NCBI RefSeq assembly: GCF_001425705.1
Contig: NZ_LMDC01000023.1
Coordinates: forward strand, 411,079-475,078
Length of the DNA stretch: 64,000 bases
From: Pelomonas sp. Root1217
Lineage (GTDB): Bacteria; Pseudomonadota; Gammaproteobacteria; Burkholderiales; Burkholderiaceae_C
Reading direction: 5' to 3'
The notes below the pieces were generated by a model. It made no database searches and was not told the DNA's origin. It saw nothing but the letters and a program-made list of their open reading frames with translations. Below are positions 17,214 through 26,727 of this stretch, in pieces. The translations under genes were made by a program, and so were the position numbers. Each line of letters begins with the position of its first letter. Within the stretch, counting starts at the first letter, position 1.

Positions 17214-17645
17214 TCAGCGGGGCGAGATTGGGCGAGGGGCGTCACGCTTCCAGGCCATGCCCAGCGTGCGCGGCGCCGTGTGCACAAAGCCGAACTGGGC
17301 ATAAAGGGCGTCGGCCGGCACGTCGGCCAAGAGGCTGACATAGCCTGTCTCGGGCACGTGCTCGCGCAGCCAGGCGGCGATCTCGCCCATGATGCGCTTG
17401 CCCAGGCCCCGGCCCTGGTGCTCGGGCAGCACGGCAATGTCGACGACCTGGAAGGCCGTGCCGCCGTCGCCGATGACACGGCCCATGCCGACGGGCTCGC
17501 CCTCATGCAGGATCTGCACCGCGAACAGCGTACCGGGCAGGCCACGTGCGGCCGCCTCGGCCGACTTGGGGCTGAGGCCGCAGGCGACGCGCAGGTGGCG
17601 GTAGGTGTCGGCCGAGGGCGTGGCATGCAGCGTCGTGTAGCTCAT
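17214..17645 (-). CDS. GNAT family N-acetyltransferase
   Basis: A 143-residue acetyl-CoA-dependent acyltransferase. Motif A is visible as VVDIAVLPEHQGRGLGKRIM (Q/R-x-x-G-x-G/A), with the PVGMGRVIGDG strand before it and YAQFGFVHT (motif B) after it. The start at 17645 gives MSYTTLHA; an upstream ATG at 17654 would add three residues. It acts on a small molecule or peptide amine, identity unknown. It is divergently placed from the amidase and transporter genes, and its position in a peptide-uptake region makes a peptide or amino-sugar substrate plausible. Confidence 0.88.
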   Translation of the reverse strand: MSYTTLHATPSADTYRHLRVACGLSPKSAEAAARGLPGTLFAVQILHEGEPVGMGRVIGDGGTAFQVVDIAVLPEHQGRGLGKRIMGEIAAWLREHVPETGYVSLLADVPADALYAQFGFVHTAPRTLGMAWKRDAPRPISPR

Positions 17646-17773
17646 GGCAAGCATTCAACCATCACCTGCACTCATACCTGCAGCGCCCTCCGACATGGCC
17701 CCTGCGGGCTGGCCCCGGGGCCACCGGGTCGGGTGCGCTGCAACAATCCGGGTCTGGCCACGCCTTCCCTCGC

Positions 17774-18700
17774 ATGAAGTCCACCTCCCTCGTTGCCGCC
17801 ACCCTGGCCCTGCTGCTCAGCGCCTGCGCCGGCGTGCCGACGCCCCCCGCTACGCCTGCCACGCCCTCGGCGCCTGCTGCACCCTCCATGGCCGCGGGCC
17901 CTGCCGCCACCGTGCGTGCACCCAACATTGACCGCAGCTACACCTCGCAGAACCAGGACAGTCGCGCCCTCTACATCGTGCTGCACTACACCGTGCTGGA
18001 CTGGGAGAAGTCGCTGAAGGTGCTGACGACCGGCGGCCAGGTGTCGGCCCACTATCTGGTGCGCGACAACCCGGTGGCCAGCTATGCGCTGGTGGACGAG
18101 AACCGCCGTTCCTGGCATGCGGGCGCGAGCTTCTGGGCCGGCAACACCAACCTGAACTCGGCCTCCATCGGCATCGAGATCGTCAACGCCGGCCATGTGG
18201 ACGGCCCCGGTGGCCGCATCTACGCGCCCTTCCCGCAGGCCCAGGTGGACGAGGTCATCGCCCTGGTCCGCGACATCCAGAAGCGCCATAACGTCAAGCC
18301 CGAGCGCATCATCGGCCACGCCGACATCGCTCCGGGCCGCAAGCAGGACCCGGGCCCGCAGTTTCCCTGGAAGCAGTTGGCGGACGCGGGGCTGATCCCC
18401 TGGCCGGACGGGCCGCTGGTGACGGTGAAGATGCTGGAACACGAGGTGGCGCCGCGCGAGGTGGCCTGGCTGCAGGAGCGGCTGGCTCGCATCGGCTACA
18501 ACGTGTCGCGTTCCGGCCAGATGGACGTGCTGACCCGCGAGGTCATCGCCACCTTCCAGATGAAGTACCGTCCACGCGACATCTCGGGCACGCTGGATGC
18601 CGAGACGGCCGCGCTGATCGAAGTGGCATCCACGCCCACCGCGATGCGCGTGGCCGGCGCGGCGGACACGGAGACGCGGCCCTACACGTCGCGCTGGTGA
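17774..18700 (+). CDS. N-acetylmuramoyl-L-alanine amidase, AmiD-like lipoprotein
   Basis: A 308-residue lipoprotein: hydrophobic signal with lipobox LLSAC (Cys18), then an Ala/Pro linker. The Amidase_2 (type 2, zinc) domain spans ~60-210 with ligands in VLHYT (His71), GHADIAPGRKQDPG (His182, Asp192), and SIGIEIVNAG. Residues ~225-285 form a peptidoglycan-binding domain. It cleaves the MurNAc-L-Ala bond of muropeptides, probably from the outer membrane's inner face as AmiD does. It is the first gene of the transporter operon and overlaps the permease start, which suggests released murein peptides are imported. Confidence 0.9.
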   Translation: MKSTSLVAATLALLLSACAGVPTPPATPATPSAPAAPSMAAGPAATVRAPNIDRSYTSQNQDSRALYIVLHYTVLDWEKSLKVLTTGGQVSAHYLVRDNPVASYALVDENRRSWHAGASFWAGNTNLNSASIGIEIVNAGHVDGPGGRIYAPFPQAQVDEVIALVRDIQKRHNVKPERIIGHADIAPGRKQDPGPQFPWKQLADAGLIPWPDGPLVTVKMLEHEVAPREVAWLQERLARIGYNVSRSGQMDVLTREVIATFQMKYRPRDISGTLDAETAALIEVASTPTAMRVAGAADTETRPYTSRW

Positions 18701-19713
18701 TGCTCGCCTTCCTGCTCAAACGACTGGCCACGCTGGTGCCGACGCTGATCGGCATCACGATCGTCGCCTTCGGCCTGATCCGCCTGGTGCCCGGCGATCC
18801 CATCGAGGTCATGATGGGCGAGCGCCGCCTGGACCCCGAGACGCATGCAGCCCTGGTCAAGCGCATGGGGCTGGACCAGCCGCTGCCGGTGCAGTATCTG
18901 GACTACGTGGGCAAGCTCATGAGAGGCGACCTGGGCCAGAGCCTGGTCAGCCGCGAACCGGTCAGCAAGGAGTTCGCGGCGCTGTTCCCGGCCACCGTCG
19001 AGCTGGCCACGGCCGCCTTGATCTTTGCCGTCGGCTTCGGCCTGCTGCTGGGCGTCAGCGCCGGGCTCAAGCGGGGCTCGCTGCTGGACCAGGGCGTGAT
19101 GGGCACCGCCACCGTCGGCTATTCGATGCCGGTGTTCTGGTGGGGGCTGATCCTCATCATGTTCTTCTCGGTCAACCTCGGCTGGACGCCGGTGTCGGGC
19201 CGTATCGGCATCGAGTTCGACCCGGAGCGTGTGACCGGCTTCATGCTGATCGACTCGTGGCTGAGCAGCGAGGAAGGCGCCTTCAAATCCGCGCTGATGC
19301 ACCTCATCCTGCCGGCCCTGGTGCTGGGCACCAGCACGCTGGCGGTGGTGGCGCGCATGACGCGCTCCAGCATGCTTGAGGTGCTGCGCGAGGACTATGT
19401 GCGCACGGCGCGCGCCAAAGGCCTGTCACCGACTCGCGTGGTGGTGGTGCATGCCCTGCGCAATGCGTTGATCCCGGTGCTGACGGTCGTCGGCCTGCAG
19501 ACCGGTAGCCTGCTCGCCGGCGCGGTGCTGACGGAGACCATCTTCTCCTGGCCGGGCATCGGCAAATGGCTGATCGACTCCATCGGGCGGCGCGACTATC
19601 CGGTCGTGCAGGCTGGCATCCTGATCTCGGCGCTGACCTTCATCGGTGTGAACCTGATCGTGGATGTGCTGTATGGCGTGGTGAATCCGCGGATTCGGGG
19701 CGGGGGGCATTGA
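18700..19713 (+). CDS. dppB: peptide ABC transporter permease, DppB/OppB type
   Basis: A 337-residue inner-membrane protein with six predicted helices. The N-terminus LLKRLATLVPTLIGITIVAF and RLVPGDP are typical of DppB. The EAA loop is present as DYVRTARAKGLSPTRVVVVHALRNA, the contact site for the ATPase subunits, followed by ETIFSWPGIGKW. ATG at 18700 overlaps the amidase TGA. It forms the channel with the second permease; the specific peptide type (Dpp, Opp or murein peptide) cannot be fixed from sequence. Confidence 0.92.
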   Translation: MLAFLLKRLATLVPTLIGITIVAFGLIRLVPGDPIEVMMGERRLDPETHAALVKRMGLDQPLPVQYLDYVGKLMRGDLGQSLVSREPVSKEFAALFPATVELATAALIFAVGFGLLLGVSAGLKRGSLLDQGVMGTATVGYSMPVFWWGLILIMFFSVNLGWTPVSGRIGIEFDPERVTGFMLIDSWLSSEEGAFKSALMHLILPALVLGTSTLAVVARMTRSSMLEVLREDYVRTARAKGLSPTRVVVVHALRNALIPVLTVVGLQTGSLLAGAVLTETIFSWPGIGKWLIDSIGRRDYPVVQAGILISALTFIGVNLIVDVLYGVVNPRIRGGGH

Positions 19714-19720
19714 GGCAATC

Positions 19721-20188
19721 ATGACTAGGGCGCTGCGTTCCGTGTCTGAGGTATGGGCCACTCTTGGCTTTGGCTGTTTGCTCGCCGCCGCCATGGGAGG
19801 CGGGCTGCTGGCATGGCAGCTGGCGGCCTTGGATGGGCAACCTATCGAGCGCTCGAGTGGATTCGTTGCTGTCATGCAGCCTGAAAACAAGGGCTACGTT
19901 CTTCAAACCGCGGGCCGTAGTCGAATCAGCTGCACACGCGATTTCTGCGGATATCCCAGCTCAGCTCTCGACCTGGGTATCACTCGCACCTACTACATGG
20001 TCGGGGGCCGTCTGATTGGCGTGGAGCGGGACGGAGAACTCATTGATCTGCGCGACGAACTGCGCGCGAAGTGGCGCGCCAGCTTGTGGATACCAGGGGT
20101 TGCGGCAGCGTTGGCGATTCCGTGTTTCTGGGCAGCAATCAGATCGCGAAAAGCCAAGCCGCCTGAATCGTCAAGGACTCCCGCTTGA
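19721..20188 (+). CDS. hypothetical membrane protein inserted in transporter operon
   Basis: A 155-residue protein I do not recognise. Two hydrophobic segments lie near the ends (about residues 12-34 and 122-141), enclosing a polar domain with CTRDFCGYP, a possible disulphide pair, so this part probably faces the periplasm. Base composition is visibly lower in GC than the permeases on either side. Its stop overlaps the TTG start of the next permease. It separates two permease genes that are normally adjacent, which suggests a later insertion. Confidence 0.6.
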   Translation: MTRALRSVSEVWATLGFGCLLAAAMGGGLLAWQLAALDGQPIERSSGFVAVMQPENKGYVLQTAGRSRISCTRDFCGYPSSALDLGITRTYYMVGGRLIGVERDGELIDLRDELRAKWRASLWIPGVAAALAIPCFWAAIRSRKAKPPESSRTPA

Positions 20189-21081
20189 ATTCGACATCCG
20201 TCATTGCCATCGAGCCGCCCGGCCCCCTGCGCGAGTTCTGGCTGGGCTTTGCCTCCAATCGCGGCGCCCTGGTCGCGCTGATCGTCTTCGCACTGATCGC
20301 CATTGCCTCCCTGTTCGCACCACTGATCGCCCCGCACGACCCCATCGAGCAATACCGCGATTTCATGTTGACGCCGCCCATCTGGGCCGAAGGCGGCAAC
20401 ACGCGCTTCCTGCTGGGCACGGACGAACTGGGCCGCGACATGCTGAGCCGGCTGCTGCATGGCGGCCGCGTGTCGCTGGGCATTGGCCTCGCCGCGGTCC
20501 TGATGTCGCTGCTGCCCGGCGTGCTGCTGGGCCTGCTGGCGGCCTTCTTCCAGCGCTGGCTGTCGCCCGCCATCATGCGCGTGATGGACATCGTGCTGGC
20601 CCTGCCGGCCCTGCTGCTGGCCATCTGCGTCATCACCATCCTCGGCCCGGGCCTGGTCAACACCGTCATCGCCATTGCCATCGGCGCATTGCCCGGCTAT
20701 GTGCGGCTGACGCGCGCCGCGGCCCTGGGCGAGATCGGGCGCGACTATGTGACGGCCAGCCGCGTCGCTGGCGCCCATGTGTGGCGGCTGATGTTCATCA
20801 CCGTGCTGCCCAATTGCATGGCGCCGCTGATCGTCAATGCGACGCTGTCGTTTTCCTCTGCAATTCTGGAGACGGCAGGTCTGGGTTTTCTCGGCCTGGG
20901 CGTGCAGGCGCCCACGCCCGAGTGGGGCACCATGCTGTCGTCAGCACGGGACTACATCACGCGGGCACCGTGGGTTGTGACGCTGCCGGGCCTGACCATC
21001 CTGGTGACGGTGCTGGCCATCAACCTGATGGGCGACGGGCTGCGGGATGCGCTGGACCCGAAGTTGAAGAAAGTGGCTTGA
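20185..21081 (+). CDS. dppC: peptide ABC transporter permease, DppC/OppC type
   Basis: A 298-residue inner-membrane permease. It has the OppC N-terminal part ([47 protein letters not shown]) and an EAA loop, [24 protein letters not shown]. The C-terminus [16 protein letters not shown] is typical. The start is TTG 20185, overlapping the preceding stop (TTGA); it gives a family-like N-terminus and there is no better in-frame ATG. It pairs with DppB to form the channel. Confidence 0.92.
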   Translation: MNSTSVIAIEPPGPLREFWLGFASNRGALVALIVFALIAIASLFAPLIAPHDPIEQYRDFMLTPPIWAEGGNTRFLLGTDELGRDMLSRLLHGGRVSLGIGLAAVLMSLLPGVLLGLLAAFFQRWLSPAIMRVMDIVLALPALLLAICVITILGPGLVNTVIAIAIGALPGYVRLTRAAALGEIGRDYVTASRVAGAHVWRLMFITVLPNCMAPLIVNATLSFSSAILETAGLGFLGLGVQAPTPEWGTMLSSARDYITRAPWVVTLPGLTILVTVLAINLMGDGLRDALDPKLKKVA

Positions 21082-21106
21082 TGGCGCTCAGGCAAAAACC
21101 AATGCG

Positions 21107-21182
21107 CCACAGAGACACAGAGGCACAGAGAAAACTCATGGAACTTCACTGGCTGTTCCTCTGTGTCTCTGTGCCTCTGTGG
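21107..21182. repeat. dispersed long inverted repeat, copy 1
   Basis: The arms 21107-21130 (CCACAGAGACACAGAGGCAC...) and 21159-21182 (...GTGCCTCTGTGG) are inverted copies with two mismatches, separated by about 28 bases. A second copy with the same right arm lies at 34177-34252. The element sits between the second permease and the first ATPase gene and could form a large hairpin in the operon transcript. Confidence 0.85.
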
Positions 21183-21205
21183 CTGTGTTCCTTGGGGGCA
21201 GCGCG

Positions 21206-22156
21206 ATGAGTTTGCTGCAGATCCGCAATCTGCGCGTCCAGTTCGGCAATTTCCCCGCCGTCGATGGCGTGGACCTGACGCTGGACGCGGGCGAACTGCT
21301 GGGCATCGTCGGCGAATCCGGCTCGGGCAAGTCGGTCACCATGCTGGCGCTGATGGGCCTCATCGATGCGCCGGGCAAGGTCACCGCCGACGCGCTGGAG
21401 TTCCAGGGCCGCGACCTGCTGAAGTTGAACGCCACCGAGCGCCGCGCGCTGATCGGCCGCGACGTGGCCATGGTGTTCCAGGACGCGCTGAGCAGCCTGA
21501 ATCCCAGCTACACCGTCGGCGCGCAGATCGCCGAGGTGCTGAAGGCGCATCTCGGCCTGCGCGGCGCAGCGGCAAAGAAACGCGTCGTCGAGTTGCTGGA
21601 GCAGGTCGAGATCCCCGACGCCGCCAGCCGCGCCAATGCCTACCCGCACCAGCTGTCGGGCGGCATGAACCAGCGCGTGATGATCGCGATGGCGATTGCC
21701 TGCGGACCCAAGCTGTTAATTGCCGACGAGCCGACCACCGCGCTGGACGTAACAATCCAGGCCCAGATCATGGCCCTGCTGCTGAAGCTGCAGAAGGAAC
21801 AAGGCATGGGCCTGATCATGATCACGCACGACTTGGCCATCGTGGCCGAAATGGCGCAGCGAATTGCCGTGATGTACGCCGGCCAAATCGTCGAGACCGG
21901 CCCCGTGCCCGCGCTATTCGACGCGCCGCGCCACCCGTACACGAACGCCCTGCTCGCCGCCATTCCCGAGCACAACAAGGGCGCGACCCGCCTGTCCGCC
22001 CTGCCCGGCATCGTGCCCGGTGCGCTGGACCGGCCGACGGGCTGCCTGCTGTCGCCGCGCTGCCCGCGCGTGCATGCCAGCTGCGTGGATACCCGGCCTG
22101 CGCTGGAGCACGGCGTGCGCTGCTTCTTCCCTGTGGAGAAGGCGGCCCATGTCTGA
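21206..22156 (+). CDS. dppD: peptide ABC transporter ATP-binding protein, DppD type
   Basis: A 316-residue ATPase of the Opp/Dpp type. Walker A is GESGSGKS, the signature is LSGGMNQRV, Walker B is [12 protein letters not shown] and the H-loop ITHDLA. The C-terminal extension has [15 protein letters not shown], whose cysteines in DppD/OppD relatives can bind an iron-sulphur cluster or zinc. The ATG at 21206 is chosen because a longer reading runs into the inverted repeat; a G-rich ribosome-binding site precedes it. It energises peptide import with its partner ATPase. Confidence 0.93.
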   Translation: MSLLQIRNLRVQFGNFPAVDGVDLTLDAGELLGIVGESGSGKSVTMLALMGLIDAPGKVTADALEFQGRDLLKLNATERRALIGRDVAMVFQDALSSLNPSYTVGAQIAEVLKAHLGLRGAAAKKRVVELLEQVEIPDAASRANAYPHQLSGGMNQRVMIAMAIACGPKLLIADEPTTALDVTIQAQIMALLLKLQKEQGMGLIMITHDLAIVAEMAQRIAVMYAGQIVETGPVPALFDAPRHPYTNALLAAIPEHNKGATRLSALPGIVPGALDRPTGCLLSPRCPRVHASCVDTRPALEHGVRCFFPVEKAAHV

Positions 22157-23108
22157 GCTCCTTCTCGAAGCCAACGACCTGGCCAAGCACTACACGGTCA
22201 GCCGCGGCCTCTTCAAGCCCAAGGCGACGGTGAAGGCGCTGAACGGCGTCAGCTTTACGCTGGCACCGAGGAAGACGCTGGCCGTCGTCGGCGAGTCGGG
22301 CTGCGGCAAGAGCACGCTGGCGCGTCAGCTCACGCTGATTGAGCCGCCGACGCGCGGCTCGCTGAAGATCCGCGGCGCGGATGCGGCTCACGCCGATGCG
22401 GTCACGCTCAAGGTCCTGCGCCGCGACGTGCAGATGGTGTTCCAGAACCCCTTCGCGTCGCTGAACCCGCGCAAGACCGTTGAGACCACGCTGGCCGAGC
22501 CGCTGCTGATCAACACGCCGATGACGGCACTGGAGCGGCGCGAACGCGTGGCGGCGCTGGCAGCCAAGGTGGGCCTGCGGCCCGAGCACCTGCGTCGCTA
22601 CCCGCACATGTTCTCGGGCGGCCAGCGCCAGCGCATCGCCATTGCGCGGGCCATGATCCTCAACCCGGGCATCGTCGTCGCCGACGAGCCGGTGAGCGCG
22701 CTGGACGTGTCCATCCAGGCGCAGATCCTGAACCTGTTCATGGACCTGCAGGACGAATTCGGCACGGGCTATGTCTTCATCTCGCACAACCTGTCGGTCG
22801 TCGAGCATGTGGCCGACGAGGTCCTGGTGATGTACCTTGGCACGGCGGTGGAAATCGGCGAGAAGAAGCGCCTGTTTGCGTCGCCGCTGCATCCCTACAC
22901 GCGGGCGCTGATGAGCGCAACGCCGGCGCTGCGCAAGGCTGACCGGCGCGAGCGCATCGTCATCCACGGCGAGCTGCCCAGCCCGCTGAACCCGCCCAGC
23001 GGCTGCGCCTTCCACAAGCGTTGCCCGCTGGCCGTGCCCCGCTGCAGCGAAGAGGTACCGCTGCTGCGCGAGGTGGACGGCCGGCGCGTGGCCTGCCACG
23101 TCGTTTGA
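22149..23108 (+). CDS. dppF: peptide ABC transporter ATP-binding protein, DppF type
   Basis: A 319-residue ATPase. Walker [24 protein letters not shown], signature FSGGQRQRI and Walker [11 protein letters not shown] are all present, with a C-terminal [15 protein letters not shown] cysteine motif. ATG 22149 overlaps the dppD stop by 8 bases. It completes a DppBCDF-type importer; the binding protein is encoded on the opposite strand at 15418-16995. Confidence 0.93.
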   Translation: MSELLLEANDLAKHYTVSRGLFKPKATVKALNGVSFTLAPRKTLAVVGESGCGKSTLARQLTLIEPPTRGSLKIRGADAAHADAVTLKVLRRDVQMVFQNPFASLNPRKTVETTLAEPLLINTPMTALERRERVAALAAKVGLRPEHLRRYPHMFSGGQRQRIAIARAMILNPGIVVADEPVSALDVSIQAQILNLFMDLQDEFGTGYVFISHNLSVVEHVADEVLVMYLGTAVEIGEKKRLFASPLHPYTRALMSATPALRKADRRERIVIHGELPSPLNPPSGCAFHKRCPLAVPRCSEEVPLLREVDGRRVACHVV

Positions 23109-23231
23109 GATGACTCGGCAGGCATAACCGCCGCACATGCCCGGCGCTCATTCCGTGATGCGCGGAGTGTTGCTGCGGTGCCGATTTCGCGGGCTTGGCC
23201 CCTCATGTGGCGTGACCTGGGCGCCAAGAAT

Positions 23232-23254
23232 CTTTGCGTTGAGCAACGCAAGGA
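23232..23254 (+). promoter_or_regulatory. hairpin overlapping TonB-receptor ribosome-binding site
   Basis: The arms TTGCGTT (23234-23240) and AACGCAA (23245-23251) pair perfectly around a GAGC loop, with two further possible pairs outside. The right arm runs into the AAGGA ribosome-binding site (23250-23254) of the receptor starting at 23263. The hairpin could mask the site. This is seen in sequence only; regulation is inferred. Confidence 0.4.
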
Positions 23255-23262
23255 AAAACACC

Positions 23263-26259
23263 ATGAGATTCCAGCCCACTCCCATCGCCTGCGGCCTGGC
23301 CGGCCTGCTGATGAGCCTGCACGGCGCCGCGCTGGCCCAGCAGGCCCCAGCCCAGGACACCAAGGCCAAGGCCGACGCCCAGGCGCTGGAGAAGGTCGTC
23401 ATCACCGGCATCCGCGCCTCGCTGGAAAGCTCGCTGGACGCCAAACGCAACGCTTCGGCCAACGTGGACGTCATTACGGCCGTCGACGTGGGCAAGATGC
23501 CCGATAAGAACCTGGCCGACTCGCTGCAGCGTGTCGTTGGCGTGGCCGTGCGCACGGACTATGACGAGGCCGAGAAGGTGGCCATGCGCGGCACCAACCC
23601 CGACATGTCGCTGATCCTGTTCAACGGCCACACCGTCTCCGGCGGCGACTGGTACTTGGCCGACCAAGCCTCCAGCAGCCGCTCCACCAGCCTGTCGCTG
23701 ATGCCCTCCTCGGTGCTGAACTCGGCCACCGTCTACAAGACCTCGCAGGCCAACATCCTGGACGGCGGCCTGGCCGGCACGATCAATGTGACGACCCGCA
23801 AGCCGCTGGATTCTCCGAAGGGCTTCAGCGGCGTGGTCAGCGTCGGCGGCGTGTACGCCGACCTGCCGGGCAAGACCAGCCCGCAGCTCAATGCCAACCT
23901 GAACTGGAAGAACGAAGACAGCACGCTGGGGTTCATCGGCCAGGTTTTCGCCGAGAAGCGCTACATCCGCCGGGACAGCGCCTCTCGCCTAGCCTATGGC
24001 GCCAACTCCGGCTGGGACCAGATCAACACCGCCACCATGCTGGGCATCACCGATGCCTCGCTGGCCGGTACGCCCTACAAGGCCGCCGACCTGAACGGCG
24101 TGCGCCTTCCGGGTTCCATGGCCACCGAATTCGTGGAGGGCGTGCGTGACCGCAAGGGCGGGATGCTCTCCGGCCAGTTCAAGCCCACCAGCAACACCGA
24201 GGTCGGGCTGACCGGCTTCTATTCCAAGATGAACGCGGCCAACTTCGGCCGCGCGACCATGGGTGCCATCTACCAGATGCTGGCCGGCCAGTCAGGCCCG
24301 CTGGGCGGCACCACGCCCACCAACGTCAACGGCCAGCGCGTCTACGCCTCCATCAAGAACCCGGTGATTGCCGAGGAAACGACCATCTACGGCCACAAGC
24401 TGCGCGTGCTGAAGTCCGCGGAGATCTCCTACGCCAACGGCCTGCCGGCCCAGTACGTCGGTGACTCGGAGGGCTACTTCCGAAGCGGCGCCTATGCCAG
24501 CTCCGGTTTCCTGGACCTGGACGGCAAGTGGGTCGTCAGCGACAAGCTGACCCTCAAGGGCCTGTTCAGCACGACCAAGGGCGTCGGCCACACCGACATG
24601 GACCGCGGCCTGAACTACACACGCTATGGCCAGGGCATCAGGTACGACATCACTGACCTCGAGAAGGCGCCTGACTTCAGCTGGATCAACGCCGGCAGCG
24701 GCACCGTGCCCCTGGACAGCAGCGTGGCGGCCCCCGGTACGCCCGGCTACCGCCTGAGCGGTCGCAGTGGCATGAACCGCTATCACACCATCGACAGCGA
24801 GAAGAGCATCGCCATCGATGGCGAGTACACGCAGGACAGCGGCGTCTTCACGTCGATGAACTTCGGGTTCCGCAACGCCGACCACCGCCGCGCCTACAGC
24901 CTGTCAACCGTCGCCTCCAAAACCGCCACCATCACGGCGCCGGATCCGTCCGAGGCGGTCGCCTACCCCGGTGATTTCGGCCGGTACCTCGGCGGAAACT
25001 TCGACAACACGGGTTTCTATTTCTCGCGCGACTACCTGACCAACTACTTCAACGCCAACCTCGCCAAGGAAACCAACGCCCAGTGGGAACGTCGCATCGC
25101 CAACTCGATCGACCTGCGCGAAGTGCAGAGCGCGGCCTACCTGATGCAGAACCTGGAAGGCGAGAAGTGGTCCGGCAATGTCGGCCTGCGCCTGGTGCGC
25201 ACGACCGTCACCTCACGCACGCCTGTGCCGATTCCGGCTGGCGCCTGCCTGCGCATCGAGCCCGGCAAGCCGTATGTGCCCTGCGCCGCCTACCCGGACG
25301 CCATCATCGACGTCAGCGAAGGCCAGCCCTACTACGACAACGTACCCTTCAACGGCGCAACGGGCGTCATCTATCGGAAGGAGACCACCCGGCGCACCTT
25401 CGACGACATCCTGCCCAGCCTGAACCTGCGCTATGAGTTCACCACAGGCCTGGTCGGCCGCCTGGGCCTGTCCAAGACCATCGGCCGTCAGAACTACAAC
25501 CTCTACGGCGCCACCTACTCGGCCCAAGCCTGCACCTCGCAGGGCTGCACGGTGACCGGACCGAACCCGAACCTCACGCCGCTGAGCTCGCGCAACCTGG
25601 ACATCTCGGTGGCTTGGTATTACGACAAGCGCGCCATGCTGGCTCTGAGCGGCTTCAGCTCGCTGATCGACGGCTACGCAAAGACGGGGGGCACGTCGTC
25701 GGGCCAGACCGTCGAGCTGTACGACGGCACGACCAACCAGTACCGCACCTACCTGATCAACAGCTCCACGCAGCAGAAGGCCCGCATCCGTGGCCTCGAG
25801 CTGTCATGGGAACAGCCGATCGCCTGGGGCTTCGGCTTTCAGTCCAACGCCAGCTACACCGAGACGCGAGTCGAAGACGGCCGCCCGATGACCGGTGCGT
25901 CAAAGATCGCCGGCAACGTGGGCGCGTATTGGGAAAACGACGTATTCAGCGCCCGCCTGGTCTACAACTACCGCGGCAAGTACGTGTCGAGCACCACGGC
26001 GCCATCGCCAACGGCCAACAGCCAGGGCAACTCGACCATCGGTGGTGTGCTGATGCCTTCCGCGCCGACGATCGCGGCACCGGTATCCAACGTGGCCTTC
26101 TCGGCCAACTACAACGTCACACCGGAACTGCAGATCTCGTTCAGCGCCACCAACCTCACCAACCCGGTCCGCGCCACCTATCGCTACAGCGAGGCGGAGC
26201 AGCAAAAGGTCGATGCGTCAGGCCGCCAGTACTACCTGGAGGCGCGCTACAAGTTCTGA
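23263..26259 (+). CDS. TonB-dependent outer-membrane receptor
   Basis: A 998-residue outer-membrane beta-barrel. A signal peptide ends at ALAQQA; the plug domain starts with VVITGIRASLESSLDAKR and contains KMPDKNLADSLQRVVGV and LNSATVYKTSQANILDGGLAGTINV. The barrel ends with aromatic YYLEARYKF. The IRASL type is common among receptors for glycans and peptides in Proteobacteria with many such receptors. AAGGA at 23250 precedes the ATG. It follows the Dpp-type genes by 155 bases and may carry the same substrate across the outer membrane; this is inferred from position. A terminator-like hairpin follows. Confidence 0.92.
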   Translation: MRFQPTPIACGLAGLLMSLHGAALAQQAPAQDTKAKADAQALEKVVITGIRASLESSLDAKRNASANVDVITAVDVGKMPDKNLADSLQRVVGVAVRTDYDEAEKVAMRGTNPDMSLILFNGHTVSGGDWYLADQASSSRSTSLSLMPSSVLNSATVYKTSQANILDGGLAGTINVTTRKPLDSPKGFSGVVSVGGVYADLPGKTSPQLNANLNWKNEDSTLGFIGQVFAEKRYIRRDSASRLAYGANSGWDQINTATMLGITDASLAGTPYKAADLNGVRLPGSMATEFVEGVRDRKGGMLSGQFKPTSNTEVGLTGFYSKMNAANFGRATMGAIYQMLAGQSGPLGGTTPTNVNGQRVYASIKNPVIAEETTIYGHKLRVLKSAEISYANGLPAQYVGDSEGYFRSGAYASSGFLDLDGKWVVSDKLTLKGLFSTTKGVGHTDMDRGLNYTRYGQGIRYDITDLEKAPDFSWINAGSGTVPLDSSVAAPGTPGYRLSGRSGMNRYHTIDSEKSIAIDGEYTQDSGVFTSMNFGFRNADHRRAYSLSTVASKTATITAPDPSEAVAYPGDFGRYLGGNFDNTGFYFSRDYLTNYFNANLAKETNAQWERRIANSIDLREVQSAAYLMQNLEGEKWSGNVGLRLVRTTVTSRTPVPIPAGACLRIEPGKPYVPCAAYPDAIIDVSEGQPYYDNVPFNGATGVIYRKETTRRTFDDILPSLNLRYEFTTGLVGRLGLSKTIGRQNYNLYGATYSAQACTSQGCTVTGPNPNLTPLSSRNLDISVAWYYDKRAMLALSGFSSLIDGYAKTGGTSSGQTVELYDGTTNQYRTYLINSSTQQKARIRGLELSWEQPIAWGFGFQSNASYTETRVEDGRPMTGASKIAGNVGAYWENDVFSARLVYNYRGKYVSSTTAPSPTANSQGNSTIGGVLMPSAPTIAAPVSNVAFSANYNVTPELQISFSATNLTNPVRATYRYSEAEQQKVDASGRQYYLEARYKF

Positions 26260-26280
26260 GACTTGCTCGGCGCATCCAAA

Positions 26281-26303
26281 AAGGCCGGTCTCGCGCCGGC
26301 CTT
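26281..26303. terminator. bidirectional terminator between receptor and lipoprotein genes
   Basis: Perfect 8-bp stem AAGGCCGG/CCGGCCTT with a 7-base loop, A-tract before and T-rich after, in the 53 bases between two convergent genes. It can serve both strands. Confidence 0.8.
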
Positions 26304-26312
26304 CTTCATGCC

Positions 26313-26567
26313 TCAGCGGTTCCGCTTCTTCGACACTTCATTGCCGACGACGCCGCCGGCCGCCGCACCGATGGCAGCGCCGGTGGTCGTGCCGGTCACC
26401 GCGCCGCCGACGACAGCGCCGGCAGTGGCGCCAACGATGGTGCTGGTCTCACGGGACGACATGCCCGCGCAGGCCGTCAGGGCCAGCGTCGCGGCAGCGG
26501 CGAGGGACAGGACCGTCACGCGCCAATAGGCGCCATTCGGGCTGGAAGATGTTGCAAGGTTGCTCAT
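26313..26567 (-). CDS. glycine-zipper lipoprotein
   Basis: An 84-residue protein with a signal ending in the lipobox LTAC, followed by a glycine-zipper region (GATAGAVVGGAVTG; GAAIGAAAGGVVGN) as in OsmB/SlyB-type outer-membrane lipoproteins, and a basic C-terminus KKRNR. AAGGAG precedes the ATG at 26567. Such proteins are often induced by envelope stress. Regulation here is not visible. Confidence 0.8.
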   Translation of the reverse strand: MSNLATSSSPNGAYWRVTVLSLAAAATLALTACAGMSSRETSTIVGATAGAVVGGAVTGTTTGAAIGAAAGGVVGNEVSKKRNR

Positions 26568-26681
26568 GGTCTGCTCCTTGAGGGAGGTGATCAGGTGAGT
26601 CAACTTTCGTCGCCAGCTGCGAGCATCGGAACCGGCCCAGGGGCCGATGGGGTGTGGGACTTGTCCTAGCGCACAAAGCAA

Positions 26682-26703
26682 AGAGCCACCCGAAGGTGGC
26701 TCT
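26682..26703 (-). terminator. terminator downstream of psiF-like gene
   Basis: Perfect 9-bp stem AGAGCCACC/GGTGGCTCT with a CGAA loop, followed on the minus strand by TTTGCTTTG. It lies 25 bases beyond the stop of the PsiF gene. Confidence 0.8.
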
Positions 26704-26727
26704 CGTCCTACAGGGCTTGTCAGCCAG

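Noticed and set aside
20016-21209. 397-codon plus-strand frame through dppC
   Set aside because: Arg/Pro-rich, ends in residues derived from the inverted repeat; shadow of dppC.
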